Shown: positions 15,755 through 24,309, counted from the first letter of the stretch. The stretch: 64,000 bases of DNA from Actinoplanes sp. N902-109 (GCF_000389965.1 NC_021191.1:7813501-7877500), one strand, 5' to 3'. The notes: generated by a model not told the origin, from the sequence alone. Program-made: numbers and translations.

Positions 15755-16231
15755 TTACCAGAAGTGGTACTGCTCGCGGGCCAGCGTGAAGCCGTGGTTG
15801 GTGGCCACGTTGGCGCAGCGCAGCGCCGTCTCACCGCTGTCGCACCGCACGTCACCGGATTGGATCGCGCTGCCGTAGGACAAGGTCTGCCGGGCGCCCA
15901 GGACGGTGTCGCCGGCGCAGACGAAGGACACCTCGCGGCCGAGCGTCAGGCCGGAGCCGTAGTCGAGCTCGCAGTCGGCCGGGCGGGATGGTGGCGTCCA
16001 GGCCTTGGCCGCGATGTCGCAGCGGACCTGACTCCTGGTGAGGTAGCAGCCGATGTTGCCCGACGGCGTCCGGAATCCCGCCTCGGACACGAGCGTCGGA
16101 GCCGCCGAAGGCGCCGCGTCACCGAGGGCCTGGTGGGCGGTGGGTGCGGGGGACGGCGCCGGGCCCGTACCGGTGATCGATGAGCAGCCCGCGACCAGTG
16201 CGAGCGCCGCCAACCCGGACCAGGAGCGCAC
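15755..16231 (-). CDS. Secreted lipoprotein, DUF6636-like
   Basis: A 158-residue lipoprotein. The start is GTG 16231, set by AGGGAGG five bases upstream. A signal peptide (RSWSGLAALALVAGC) has the lipobox LVAGC with the lipidated cysteine at position 15. A Ser/Pro/Ala-rich linker follows. The mature domain begins around GFRTPSGNIGCYL and contains paired cysteines (CYL, VRCDI, DCELD, SFVCAG, VRCDS, LRCAN), pointing to a disulfide-rich extracellular fold. It ends with TNHGFTLAREQYHFW. The pattern matches the DUF6636 family of actinobacterial exported proteins as far as I recall. Function unknown. Confidence 0.75.
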   Translation of the reverse strand: MRSWSGLAALALVAGCSSITGTGPAPSPAPTAHQALGDAAPSAAPTLVSEAGFRTPSGNIGCYLTRSQVRCDIAAKAWTPPSRPADCELDYGSGLTLGREVSFVCAGDTVLGARQTLSYGSAIQSGDVRCDSGETALRCANVATNHGFTLAREQYHFW

Positions 16232-16315
16232 CTCGACCTCCCTGCCTGAGCCTGCTGAGCCACCTGAGCGGGATCCTGCCATCAGGCGCGATGATAGGCA
16301 CGTGGAGCAACGGCG

Positions 16316-17236
16316 ATGAGTGGCACCCGCACGGCCCATGAGGCACTGCCCCCGGCGATGCGGCAGGCCGTCGACGACTTCGGGCTGCACCTGTCGCGGG
16401 TCGACAACCGGTCGGTGCACACCGTGCGGGCGTACGTGGGCGATGTCGTGTCGTTGCTCGCCCATGCCGCCGATGCCGGTTGCGCCGCGCCCGGTGACCT
16501 GGACATCGGGGTGCTGCGCGGGTGGCTGGCCCGGCGGATGGGCGATGGTGCCGCCCGTACGTCGCAGGCCCGGCGGGCAGCCGCGGCGCGGACCTTCACC
16601 GCGTGGGCGCACCGGGCCGGGCTGGCCGCGTCGGATGCGGGCGCGCAGCTGGCCAGCCCCAGGGCGCACCGCGACCTGCCGTCGGTGTTGCGCGCCGAGC
16701 AGGCGGCGGACCTGGTCGTCACCACGAGCGACCCGCATGGCGTACGGGACACCGCCGTGCTCGAACTCCTCTATGCGACCGGCGTACGGGTCAGCGAGTT
16801 GTGCGGCCTCGACATCGCCGACGTGGACGAGGGGCGGCGGGTGGTGCGCGTGCTCGGCAAGGGCGCCAAGGAGCGTGCGGTGCCCTACGGGGTGCCCGCC
16901 CAGCGTGCCCTCGACGAGTGGCTGCGGCACGGCCGGCCGAAGCTCGTGCACGAGGGCAGCGGCGACGCGCTGTTCCTCGGGGCGCGGGGTGGCCGGCTGC
17001 AGCAGACCGTGGTGCGCCGGATCGTGGGACGCGCGGCGCAGGCGGCGGGCCTGCCGCACACCAGCCCGCACGATCTACGCCACTCGGCGGCCACCCATCT
17101 GCTCGACGGGGGCGCCGACCTGCGGGCCGTGCAGGATCTGCTCGGGCATGCCTCACTGTCGAGCACGCAGATATACACGCATGTTTCCACGGAACGGCTG
17201 CGCGCGGCGTTCGAGCAGGCCCACCCGAGAGCTTGA
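16316..17236 (+). CDS. xerC: Tyrosine recombinase XerC
   Basis: A 306-residue site-specific recombinase of the XerC/D type that resolves chromosome dimers at dif. All catalytic residues are visible: R158 (ATGVRVSEL), K182 (LGKGAKERAV), H252 and R255 (HDLRHSAATH), H278 (LGHASLSS) and the nucleophile Y287 (IYTHVS). The N-terminal SAM-like core-binding domain spans about residues 15-110. Its place near dprA and rpsB is the conserved actinobacterial location for xerC. No dif-like attachment site was noticed in the window. Confidence 0.95.
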   Translation: MSGTRTAHEALPPAMRQAVDDFGLHLSRVDNRSVHTVRAYVGDVVSLLAHAADAGCAAPGDLDIGVLRGWLARRMGDGAARTSQARRAAAARTFTAWAHRAGLAASDAGAQLASPRAHRDLPSVLRAEQAADLVVTTSDPHGVRDTAVLELLYATGVRVSELCGLDIADVDEGRRVVRVLGKGAKERAVPYGVPAQRALDEWLRHGRPKLVHEGSGDALFLGARGGRLQQTVVRRIVGRAAQAAGLPHTSPHDLRHSAATHLLDGGADLRAVQDLLGHASLSSTQIYTHVSTERLRAAFEQAHPRA

Positions 17237-17279
17237 GGAATCGTTCAACCGTGGGTGCACCGTGCCGTACGATCGCAGC

Positions 17280-18467
17280 GTGAGCGCCGGCAACCCACCC
17301 CCGCCCATCCCCGGTGCCCGGCTGCTGTTCTCGCTCGACCCGGCGGTCGCCTATCTCAACCACGGCTCGTTCGGCGCTGTGCCGATCGGCGTGCAGCGCG
17401 CCCAGCAGCGGTTGCGTGACGAGGTCGAGCGCAACCCGATGACGTTCCTGGCCGGCACGGCGCTGATGGACCGCATCGTCCACACCCGACGTCATCTCGC
17501 CCAGTTTCTCGGCGCCGATCCGGAGGGCAGCGCGCTGGTGCCGAACGCGACGGCCGGGGTCTCGCTGGCCCTGCAGTCGGTGCGGCTCCAGCCGGGTGAC
17601 GAGGTGCTGCTGACCGATCATGGCTACGGCGCCAACGAACTGGCGGCCAAGCGGCAGTGCCGGCGGGCCGGTGCGACCACCCGCACGGTGGCGGTGCCGC
17701 TGCTGGCCTCGGACGCCGAGGTGGTGGCCCGGATCCGCGACGCGCTGCGGCCCGGCAAGACCAAGCTGCTCATCGTCGATCAGCTGACCTCCGCGACAGC
17801 CAAGGTGCTGCCGGTGCGAGAGATCGTCGCGGTGGCCCGGCAGCACGAGATCCCGGTGCTCGTCGACGCGGCCCACGCACCCGGGATGTTGCCGCTGGAC
17901 GTGCGCGGCATCGACGCCGACTTCTGGGTGGGCAACCTGCACAAGTGGGCCTTCGCGCCCCGGGCCACCGCGCTGTTCAGCGTGACCCCGGCCTGGCGCC
18001 GGCGGATCGAGCCGCTGGTCGTCTCGTGGGAACAGGAATCGGGCTTCCCGCAGAACGTCGAGTTTCAGGGGACGCTGGACTACTCGGCGTGGCTGGCGGC
18101 CCCGGTGGGTGTCTTCACCATGCGGACGCTCGGCATCGACCTGGTCCGTCAGCACAACGCCGCGCTGGCCCGTTATGGCCAGCGGGTGGTCGGCGAGGCG
18201 CTCGGGCTCACGCCCGCGGAGCTGCCCGAGCCCGGTTCGCCCGAGGCCGCCATGCGGCTGGTGCCGATGCCCTCGGGGGTGGCGACCACCCGGCCGGAGG
18301 CCGCCGAGCTGCGCCAGCGGATCGCCGACAAGCTGGCTACCGAGGTCGCGCTCAACCCGTGGGGCGGGCGCGGGTGGCTGCGACTGAGCGCCCAGGTCTA
18401 CAACCGTGCGGAGGACTACAACCGCCTTGCCGAGCGCCTGCCGGAGCTGATCGCCGATCACGGCTGA
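17280..18467 (+). CDS. Class V aminotransferase family PLP enzyme (isopenicillin-N-epimerase-like)
   Basis: A 395-residue fold-type I PLP enzyme. The N-terminal YLNHGSFGAVP matches the CefD/isopenicillin-N-epimerase subgroup. LVDAAHAPGMLPLDV supplies the PLP-binding aspartate and histidine, and GNLHKWAFAPR the Schiff-base lysine. Related enzymes act as cysteine desulfurases, epimerases or ergothioneine C-S lyases; the substrate here cannot be assigned. The start is GTG 17280; GTG 17262 would add six residues. Degenerate 16-bp repeats begin at its 3' end. Confidence 0.88.
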   Translation: MSAGNPPPPIPGARLLFSLDPAVAYLNHGSFGAVPIGVQRAQQRLRDEVERNPMTFLAGTALMDRIVHTRRHLAQFLGADPEGSALVPNATAGVSLALQSVRLQPGDEVLLTDHGYGANELAAKRQCRRAGATTRTVAVPLLASDAEVVARIRDALRPGKTKLLIVDQLTSATAKVLPVREIVAVARQHEIPVLVDAAHAPGMLPLDVRGIDADFWVGNLHKWAFAPRATALFSVTPAWRRRIEPLVVSWEQESGFPQNVEFQGTLDYSAWLAAPVGVFTMRTLGIDLVRQHNAALARYGQRVVGEALGLTPAELPEPGSPEAAMRLVPMPSGVATTRPEAAELRQRIADKLATEVALNPWGGRGWLRLSAQVYNRAEDYNRLAERLPELIADHG

Positions 18468-18478
18468 GCCCCGCCCGT

Positions 18479-18534
18479 CACAGCTGACCCCCGTCACAGC
18501 TGACTGCCGCCACAGCTGACCCCTCACAGCTGAC
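18479..18534. repeat. Tandem 14-16-bp repeat centred on CACAGCTGAC, four copies
   Basis: CACAGCTGAC occurs at 18479, 18495, 18511 and 18525, spaced 16, 16 and 14 bp. A degenerate fifth unit (TCACGGCTGAGC) overlaps the stop codon of the aminotransferase gene. Each unit contains the palindrome CAGCTG. The array sits between convergent genes. Confidence 0.85.
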
Positions 18535-18579
18535 CGCCGGCCACCTTCGACCCCGGCAGTCATGGCCGGCCCGCGCCGG

Positions 18580-19017
18580 TCACTCGAGCGGCAGCAGCCG
18601 CACCGGTCCCCGGCCCAGCAGCGTCAGCGGGTCGAGGTAGCCGGCACCCCGGCGCAGCCCCCAGTGCAGGCAAGCCGCCACCGGACAGCCGGGGTGCCCC
18701 GGTGCCAGCGACGCGATCTGCTCACCGGCCACGACCGGGGACCCCACCCGCGCCGAGCCCAGGACGACCGGCTCATAGGTGGAGCGCAGTCCCTCGGCAT
18801 GCGCCACGCTGATCACACCGCGCCCGGCCACCAGGCCGGCGAAGACGACCGTGCCCGCACCGGCCGACCGCACCGGCACGCCCGGCGCCGCGGCCAGGTC
18901 GACCCCGCGGTGCCCGGCCAGCCAGGGCTGCGCGGGCGGATCGAAGCGCCGGCTGACCACACCGGTGACCGGCCAGACGAACAGCAGCAAAGACAACAGG
19001 AGAGCCATGCCCGGCAT
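18580..19017 (-). CDS. M23 family metallopeptidase (secreted)
   Basis: A 145-residue LytM/M23-type protein. A short N-terminal hydrophobic segment (ALLLSLLLFVWPVTG) serves as signal peptide or anchor. The peptidase core has the first zinc ligands in HRGVDLAA (H-x3-D) and the later histidines in VAHAEG and LHWGLR (H-x-x-L). The family cleaves peptide cross-links in peptidoglycan or acts as a scaffold. It lies next to the rpsB/xerC region as in mycobacteria (Rv2891-like). ATG 19017 and ATG 19008 are both plausible starts. Confidence 0.88.
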   Translation of the reverse strand: MPGMALLLSLLLFVWPVTGVVSRRFDPPAQPWLAGHRGVDLAAAPGVPVRSAGAGTVVFAGLVAGRGVISVAHAEGLRSTYEPVVLGSARVGSPVVAGEQIASLAPGHPGCPVAACLHWGLRRGAGYLDPLTLLGRGPVRLLPLE

Positions 19018-19050
19018 CCTGCCGAAAACGGCAGCCGGGCGTGGCCCCCC

Positions 19051-19059
19051 TGTGGATAA
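19051..19059 (-). promoter_or_regulatory. DnaA-box-like nonamer (TTATCCACA)
   Basis: The plus strand reads CTGTGGATAACT at 19050-19061, identical over 12 bases to the copy at 2889-2900. It lies in the 48-bp gap between the M23 peptidase and DUF2469 genes. Confidence 0.5.
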
Positions 19060-19065
19060 CTGCGG

Positions 19066-19389
19066 TCAGCTGCCGAAGCCCGGCTCGTCCGGGAGTGAGA
19101 TGTCCGGTTTTTCGAGCTCCTCGACGTTCACGTCCTTGAACGTCATGACGCGGACGTTCTTCACGAACCGCGCCGGCCGATACATGTCCCAGACCCATGC
19201 GTCATGCATCTCGACCTCGAAGTACACCTCGCCGTCGGCGTTGCGCACGTGCAGATCCACCTGGTTGGCCAGGTAGAAGCGGCGCTCCGTCTCCACCACG
19301 TACGAGAATTGTCGGACGATGTCGCGGTACTCCCGGTAGAGCTGCAGCTCCATCTCGGTTTCGTACTTCTCGAGATCCTCTGCGCTCAT
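19066..19389 (-). CDS. DUF2469 family protein
   Basis: A 107-residue acidic protein, MSAEDLEKYETEMELQLYRE at the N-terminus, with VVETERRFYLANQVDLH and YFEVEMHDAWVWDMYRP in the middle. This is the highly conserved actinobacterial DUF2469 family (Rv2901c-like), always found next to rnhB. Function is unknown. Its start overlaps the rnhB stop by 4 bp (ATGA). The last 20 residues are acidic and variable. Confidence 0.95.
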   Translation of the reverse strand: MSAEDLEKYETEMELQLYREYRDIVRQFSYVVETERRFYLANQVDLHVRNADGEVYFEVEMHDAWVWDMYRPARFVKNVRVMTFKDVNVEELEKPDISLPDEPGFGS

Positions 19390-20201
19390 CGCTTCTCGCC
19401 CTCCATGGCCTCATCTTCCCCCACCGGCGTCGGCGGCTGAGGCTGCTCGCCCGACGCCACGCCGACGGTACCCCCACTGTCCGGCCAGAGCATCAGCGGC
19501 ACGGCCGTCGCAGCCGGTGTCGCGGGCCGCCGGGCCCGCGGCGGCCGGTTGCCCCGCCCGGAGGCGGCGGCGACGTTCACGTACGAGAACCGGTGCTCAG
19601 CGCACGGCCCACGTTCGGTGAGCGCACTGCTGTGCTCCTCGGTGATGTACCCCTTGTGCACCGCGAAGCCATAACCGGGGAACTTGTCGTCCAGCTCCAC
19701 CATCAGCCTGTCCCGGGTCACCTTGGCGAGCACGCTGGCCGCCGCGACGCAGGCCGCGACCCGGTCCCCCTTCCACACCGCCAGCCCCGGGGCGCCCAGC
19801 CCGTCGACCGGGAAACCGTCGGTCAGCACGTAGTCGGGCCGCATGGTCAGCGATGCCAGGGCCCGCCGCATGGCCGCGAGGTTGCAGACGTGCAGCCCCC
19901 GGGCGTCGACCTCGGCGGCCGGCACGATGACCACCGACCAGGCCAGGGCCCGCTCGACCACCTCGGCGTAGACCCGTTCGCGGGCGGCCGGGGTGAGCAG
20001 CTTGGAGTCGGCCAGCTCCTCGATCTCGCCGCGTTTGCCCTCGGGCAGGATGGCCGCGCCCGCCACCAGCGGCCCGGCACAGGCCCCACGGCCCGCCTCG
20101 TCAGCCCCGGCGACGTTGCGGAAGCCCCGGCGCTGCAACGCCCGCTCGATCGCGTAGAGCCCGCCCTCGCGGCGCACGACGGTGCGCGGTGGCGCGAGCA
20201 T
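19386..20201 (-). CDS. rnhB: Ribonuclease HII
   Basis: A 271-residue RNase HII that removes ribonucleotides from DNA. The catalytic pair D34-E35 is in AGADEAGRGACAGPLV, and DSKLLTPAARE and the DRLM segment follow as expected. The conserved fold ends near residue 225; about 45 further residues rich in Pro, Ala and Arg are an actinobacterial tail. The start is ATG 20201, which shares its A with the Nudix gene's stop (TGATG). Confidence 0.95.
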   Translation of the reverse strand: MLAPPRTVVRREGGLYAIERALQRRGFRNVAGADEAGRGACAGPLVAGAAILPEGKRGEIEELADSKLLTPAARERVYAEVVERALAWSVVIVPAAEVDARGLHVCNLAAMRRALASLTMRPDYVLTDGFPVDGLGAPGLAVWKGDRVAACVAAASVLAKVTRDRLMVELDDKFPGYGFAVHKGYITEEHSSALTERGPCAEHRFSYVNVAAASGRGNRPPRARRPATPAATAVPLMLWPDSGGTVGVASGEQPQPPTPVGEDEAMEGEKR

Positions 20202-20647
20202 CAGGCCACCTTGCGGAGCAGGCCGGCCAGATCCGCCGGGAAGATCTGCTCGGTGGAGGCGTCGATCTCGGCCGCGGACCACCACCGGTGACCGGTGATG
20301 GTGCGCTGCTCCTCGGCGTCGAAGCCGGCGGTCGAAACCTCCCACTCCGGCACCCGCAGGACGAAGAAGTGCTGACTCTGCCGATAGAGCCGGGTGTCGT
20401 AGCTGAACTCGATCACCTCGTGGTGCACCGGCTCACCGAGCGACGAGGGGTCGACGCGCAGCCCGGTCTCCTCGAACAGCTCGCGGGCCGCGCCCTGCGC
20501 CGGGGTCTCACCCTCGTCGAGGCCGCCGCCCGGGGTGAACCACCAGTGCTGCCCGGCCCGCGCGGGGTCACCCCCGTGCAGCAGCAACGTGCGATCCTCG
20601 CCGTCGATGAGCAGCACCCGGGCCGCCCGTCGCTCGATATACGTCAC
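20201..20647 (-). CDS. Nudix hydrolase
   Basis: A 148-residue Nudix protein. The Nudix box is complete: G-x5-E-x7-R-E-L-x-E-E-x-G-L in GGLDEGETPAQGAARELFEE followed by TGL. WWFTPGGG precedes it as in MutT-like enzymes. It probably hydrolyses a nucleoside diphosphate derivative; the substrate is unknown. It sits between lepB and rnhB and overlaps rnhB by one base. The start is GTG 20647. Confidence 0.9.
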   Translation of the reverse strand: MTYIERRAARVLLIDGEDRTLLLHGGDPARAGQHWWFTPGGGLDEGETPAQGAARELFEETGLRVDPSSLGEPVHHEVIEFSYDTRLYRQSQHFFVLRVPEWEVSTAGFDAEEQRTITGHRWWSAAEIDASTEQIFPADLAGLLRKVA

Positions 20648-20688
20648 GTACCCAGCCTATTGCGCGGGACATCGATCTTGCGGGCGGG

Positions 20689-21339
20689 TCATTTCGTCTT
20701 GGCGGGACCCGGCACGTCGTCGAACGGCTTGGGCACCGACAGCCAGGTGGCCCGTCCCACCGGCCAGAACACGGTGAAGGCGCGCCCGACGATGGAGTCC
20801 GCGTCGATCGTGGCCTCCTGGATGCTCTCGGTCTGCTCCCAGTGCTCGAGGGAGTCGCCCGAGGCGGAGCGGTGGTCACCCATGACCCAGAGCCGGCCGG
20901 CCGGCACGGTGATGTCGAACGGCTCGTCGGCGGCCGGGTCCTGGTTGCCGTCGGGGTCCTTGTAGATGTACGGCTCGGACAGCGAGTGGCCGTTGATCAT
21001 CAGGCGCTGCTGGGCGTCGCAGCACACGACGTGGTCACCGCCGACGCCGATGATGCGCTTGATGAAGTCCTCGCCCTCGGTGCCGCTCTGCCAGTCGGCG
21101 GGCGCCTTAAAGACCACGATCTCGCCGCGGCGCGGGTCGCGGAAGTCGTAGACGAGCTTGTTGACGAGCACCCGGTCCCAGATGTTGAGGGTGTGCTCCA
21201 TCGACGGTGACGGGATGTAGAACGTCTGCAGGACGAACGCCCGGACCAGGACCGCGACCAGGATCGCCACGCCCACCAGAATGGGGAGTTCCCGCCAGAA
21301 GGACCCACGGCGCTTCTCGCCGGTCTGCTCGTCAATCAC
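20689..21339 (-). CDS. lepB: Signal peptidase I (second copy)
   Basis: A 216-residue type I signal peptidase, an integral membrane Ser/Lys protease that removes signal peptides outside the membrane. One N-terminal TM (about residues 19-38) leads into the active-site helix IPSPSM with nucleophile S46. The general base is K94 in EDFIKRIIG, and MGDHRSASGDS is box D/E. The GTG start overlaps the stop of the upstream signal peptidase gene (GTGA), so the two are coupled. It is shorter and more canonical than its neighbour. Confidence 0.95.
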   Translation of the reverse strand: MIDEQTGEKRRGSFWRELPILVGVAILVAVLVRAFVLQTFYIPSPSMEHTLNIWDRVLVNKLVYDFRDPRRGEIVVFKAPADWQSGTEGEDFIKRIIGVGGDHVVCCDAQQRLMINGHSLSEPYIYKDPDGNQDPAADEPFDITVPAGRLWVMGDHRSASGDSLEHWEQTESIQEATIDADSIVGRAFTVFWPVGRATWLSVPKPFDDVPGPAKTK

Positions 21340-22232
21340 GACCGGAGCCTACGTCGCCGAGGGCTCATCCACAGTCCGGAACGCGCGGATACGCCGACAG
21401 TTAAGAACAGCGGGAGCGCCACGGCCGTGGTGGCCGGATCGGGCTGCGGGTCGGGCCGGGCGCCGAGCGGGCCGGTCGCGACCGGGTGCTGGGCCGCGTA
21501 GGTCTTCCACACATCGGGCACAGAAAGGCTGGTGAAGCGACTGGTGGGCCACACCACGACGAAGGCCCGCCCGATCACGTTGTCGATCGGCACGGGCCCC
21601 TGACAGCGGGCGTCCTGAGACACCAGGCGGTGGTCACCCATGACGAACATCTCACCCGCCGGAACGGTCACCTCGGTGAACCGGCGGCTGCTGCACTGGC
21701 GGGGGTTGGGCGGTTGGTCGAGCGGGGAATTCTCGAAGATGTACGGCTCGTCGATCGGCACCCCGTTGACCGTGATCCGGCCCTGGGCGTCACAGCAGGC
21801 GACCTTGTCGCCGGGCAGCCCGATCACCCGCTTGATGAAGTCGCGTTCACCCGGGCGGCTGACCCCGACCAGGTCGCCGATCGTGCGCCCGAGCTTGGCC
21901 CCGAACGAGTTGCTGACCGGCGTCGACGGTTGCTCGGGGGCCCAGTTGTCGGTGCCGCGGAACACCACGATCTCGCCGCGCAGCGGGTCGCGCATGTCGT
22001 AGACGACCTTGTTGACGAGCACCCGGTCCTTGATCTCGAGCGTGGTCTGCATCGAACCGGAGGGGATGAAGAACGCCTGGACCAGGAACGTGCGGATCAG
22101 CACGGCCAGACAGAACGCCACCACGAGCAACAGTGGGAGCTCCTGCCAGAGCGGCATCTCCTTGCGGCGGATGATCCGGCCGCGACGCCGCCCGGAGGAG
22201 GAGGCGCCCCGGTACCCCTGCATCGGTTCCAC
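21336..22232 (-). CDS. lepB: Signal peptidase I (first copy, long C-terminal tail)
   Basis: A 298-residue type I signal peptidase. A basic N-terminus (GRRRGRIIRRKE) is followed by a TM (about residues 32-52), nucleophile S60 in IPSGSM, and general base K134 in RDFIKRVIG. MGDHRLVSQDAR is the later conserved box. After the usual end near SVPDVWKTY, about 50 more residues follow, including a hydrophobic TAVALPLFLTVGV stretch and an arginine-rich end. This tail overlaps the next gene's start and may come from a lost stop codon. Multiple tandem signal peptidases between rplS and rnhB are also known in Streptomyces. Confidence 0.93.
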   Translation of the reverse strand: MEPMQGYRGASSSGRRRGRIIRRKEMPLWQELPLLLVVAFCLAVLIRTFLVQAFFIPSGSMQTTLEIKDRVLVNKVVYDMRDPLRGEIVVFRGTDNWAPEQPSTPVSNSFGAKLGRTIGDLVGVSRPGERDFIKRVIGLPGDKVACCDAQGRITVNGVPIDEPYIFENSPLDQPPNPRQCSSRRFTEVTVPAGEMFVMGDHRLVSQDARCQGPVPIDNVIGRAFVVVWPTSRFTSLSVPDVWKTYAAQHPVATGPLGARPDPQPDPATTAVALPLFLTVGVSARSGLWMSPRRRRLRS

Positions 22233-22277
22233 GCTACGTCTCTCCCGCCGCCGTCCGGGCGAGCACGCCCGGATACA

Positions 22278-22325
22278 GCACTACCGCCCGGAATCCCCCG
22301 TGGGGGACTGGTCGGGCGGTAGTGC
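22278..22325 (-). terminator. Terminator after rplS
   Basis: GCACTACCGCCCG (22278-22290) and its perfect 13-bp complement (22313-22325) enclose a smaller CCCCC/GGGGG hairpin. It lies between the rplS stop and the first signal peptidase start, so lepB likely has its own promoter. Confidence 0.75.
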
Positions 22326-22466
22326 GAATGACCCTCCAGCGCGGCTGTCACCGCACCGGCAGTGATTCCCATCTGTCACGTCAGCAAGCGTAGCCGCTGT
22401 CGCAAAACAGCTGCCATGCCGCAAACGTCAGTCCGAGGGAAGTTACGGCTCGGACCGCCGATGGGT

Positions 22467-22826
22467 TCAGCTGACGGTCTGCTTCTCGCGCAGCTCCTTG
22501 ATCTTGGCCTTCTTGCCACGGAGCTCGCGCAGGTAGTAGAGCTTGGCGCGGCGCACGTCACCACGGGTCACGACCTCGATGCGGTCGATCTGCGGGCTGT
22601 TGACCGGGTAGGTCCGCTCGACGCCGACGCCGAAGCTGATCTTGCGGATCTTGAAGGTCTCGCGCAGCCCGCCACCCTGGCGGCTGATCACGACGCCCTG
22701 GAAGACCTGGACCCGGGAACGGTTACCTTCGACGACCCGGGCGTGCACGCGCAGGGTGTCGCCGGCGCGGAAGTCGGGAATGTCGGTGCGCTGCGACTGG
22801 AGGTCGAGAGCGTCCAGCGTGTTCAT
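22467..22826 (-). CDS. rplS: 50S ribosomal protein L19
   Basis: A 119-residue L19 of normal length, located at the 30S-50S interface. FRAGDTLRVHARVVEGNRSRVQVFQG and the closing RRAKLYYLRELRGKKAKIKE are diagnostic. It is 123 bp downstream of trmD, with a GACC-type hairpin in the gap, and is followed by the terminator at 22278-22325. Confidence 0.98.
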   Translation of the reverse strand: MNTLDALDLQSQRTDIPDFRAGDTLRVHARVVEGNRSRVQVFQGVVISRQGGGLRETFKIRKISFGVGVERTYPVNSPQIDRIEVVTRGDVRRAKLYYLRELRGKKAKIKELREKQTVS

Positions 22827-22949
22827 CGCTGCATCCTCGTGCTACTCAAGGCGCACCGGGAGTTCGATGCGCCAATGGGGTGATTCTGACCCGCCACGCG
22901 GGCAGGTCCTCGCTCGCCGACCACGGCGTGGGGACGAACGGCAACCTCC

Positions 22950-23714
22950 CTACTTTGCCACACCCGACCCCGGGATCCGAAATCCGGCCGTCTCGATCGC
23001 CTGCCGGTCCTTCTTGTCCAGCTTCTCCGGCGGGTACGCATCGAACAGGTCCGGACGCCGTGCCGCCGTACGGAGCAACGACTGCTCCCGTCGCCACCGC
23101 GCGATCTTCCCGTGGTCGCCGGAGCGCAGCACCTCGGGCACGTCGTGCCCGTGCCACGTGGCCGGCTTGGTGTAGACCGGCGCCTCCAGCAGCCCGTCGC
23201 CGTGCGACTCCTCGGTAAGCGATTCCGCGTTGCCGAGTACGCCGGGCAGCAGCCGGGTGACGGCTTCCATGATCACGATGACCGCGACCTCGCCACCGAA
23301 CAGCACGTAGTCCCCGAGCGAGATCTCCCGCACCGGCATCCGGCCGGCCGCGTCGTCGATGACCCGCTGGTCGATGCCCTCGTACCGGCCGCACGCGAAG
23401 ATCAGGTGCTCCTGGGCCGCCAGCAGCGCCGCATCGGCCTGGGTGAACGGCTTCCCGACCGGCGACGGGACCACCAGCAGCGAGGCGGGTGTGGTCACCG
23501 CTTCGAGCGCTGCCGACCAAGGCTCGGGCCGCATCACCATGCCGGGACCACCGCCGTACGGCGTGTCGTCGACGGTGCGGTGCACGTCGGAGGTCCACGT
23601 ACGCAGGTCGTGCACGGTCAGGTCGAGGGTTCCCGCGCCGCGGGCCTTGCCGATCAGCGACAGGTCCAGCGGCGAGAAGTAGTCCGGGAAGATGGAGATG
23701 ATGTCGACGCGCAC
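22950..23714 (-). CDS. trmD: tRNA (guanine37-N1)-methyltransferase
   Basis: A 254-residue SPOUT-class methyltransferase that makes m1G37 in tRNAs to prevent frameshifting. The N-terminus (MRVDIISIFPDYF), PYGGGPGMVMRPEP and the knot region CGRYEGIDQRV with ISLGDYVLFGGEVA are all present. The C-terminal helical domain ends with LLRTAARRPDLFDAYPPEKLDKKD. It sits 14 bp after rimM in the rpsP-khpA-rimM-trmD operon. Confidence 0.98.
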   Translation of the reverse strand: MRVDIISIFPDYFSPLDLSLIGKARGAGTLDLTVHDLRTWTSDVHRTVDDTPYGGGPGMVMRPEPWSAALEAVTTPASLLVVPSPVGKPFTQADAALLAAQEHLIFACGRYEGIDQRVIDDAAGRMPVREISLGDYVLFGGEVAVIVIMEAVTRLLPGVLGNAESLTEESHGDGLLEAPVYTKPATWHGHDVPEVLRSGDHGKIARWRREQSLLRTAARRPDLFDAYPPEKLDKKDRQAIETAGFRIPGSGVAK

Positions 23715-23728
23715 GTCGGGGGCACCTT

Positions 23729-24295
23729 CTAGAGGTCGAGGAGGCCCTCGGGGAGGTCGACGACGACCCGGCCGCCGGCCAGGTCGACCGTGGGGACCAT
23801 GGCGCTGACGAACGGGATCAGCGCGGTGCCACCGGCGGCCTTCTTCAGGACGATGAGGTCGGACGCGGGCGCGTGGTCGATGCGGTCGACCGTGCCCAGC
23901 TCCACGCCCTCCGGGTCGACCACCGACAGCCCGATGAGCTGGTGGTCGTTGAACTCGTCGGGATCGTCGGGAGCCGCGATGTCAGCGCTGTCCACCTGCA
24001 GGAACACGCCGCGCAGGGTCTCGGCGACGTTGCGGTCGTACACGTCCTCGAACTGCGCGATGACCTTGCCCTGATGCCAGCGCGACGACTCGAGGGTCAG
24101 CTTCTCCGGCACCTGGTAGGGCACTCCGGGAACGGCGGACGCCGGGCCGGCGCTCACCCGGCGGTCCCGGGGGACCTCCGTGGTGAACACCGCCCCGACG
24201 GCAAATCTCGCCTCTGGATCATCGGTCCGGACGGTCACGAGGACTTCCCCGCGAATGCCGTGCGGCTTACCGATCTGACCGACCACCAGCAGCAT
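23729..24295 (-). CDS. rimM: 16S rRNA processing protein RimM
   Basis: A 188-residue assembly factor for the 30S head that binds S19. The N-terminal beta-barrel starts with VVGQIGKPHGIRGEVLV, and the PRC-barrel domain contains LIGLSVVDPEGVELGTVDRIDHAPASD and the final LPEGLLDL. Length is normal for actinobacteria. It is 14 bp from both khpA and trmD. Confidence 0.97.
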   Translation of the reverse strand: MLLVVGQIGKPHGIRGEVLVTVRTDDPEARFAVGAVFTTEVPRDRRVSAGPASAVPGVPYQVPEKLTLESSRWHQGKVIAQFEDVYDRNVAETLRGVFLQVDSADIAAPDDPDEFNDHQLIGLSVVDPEGVELGTVDRIDHAPASDLIVLKKAAGGTALIPFVSAMVPTVDLAGGRVVVDLPEGLLDL

Positions 24296-24309
24296 CGAAG
24301 GACAGCCGA

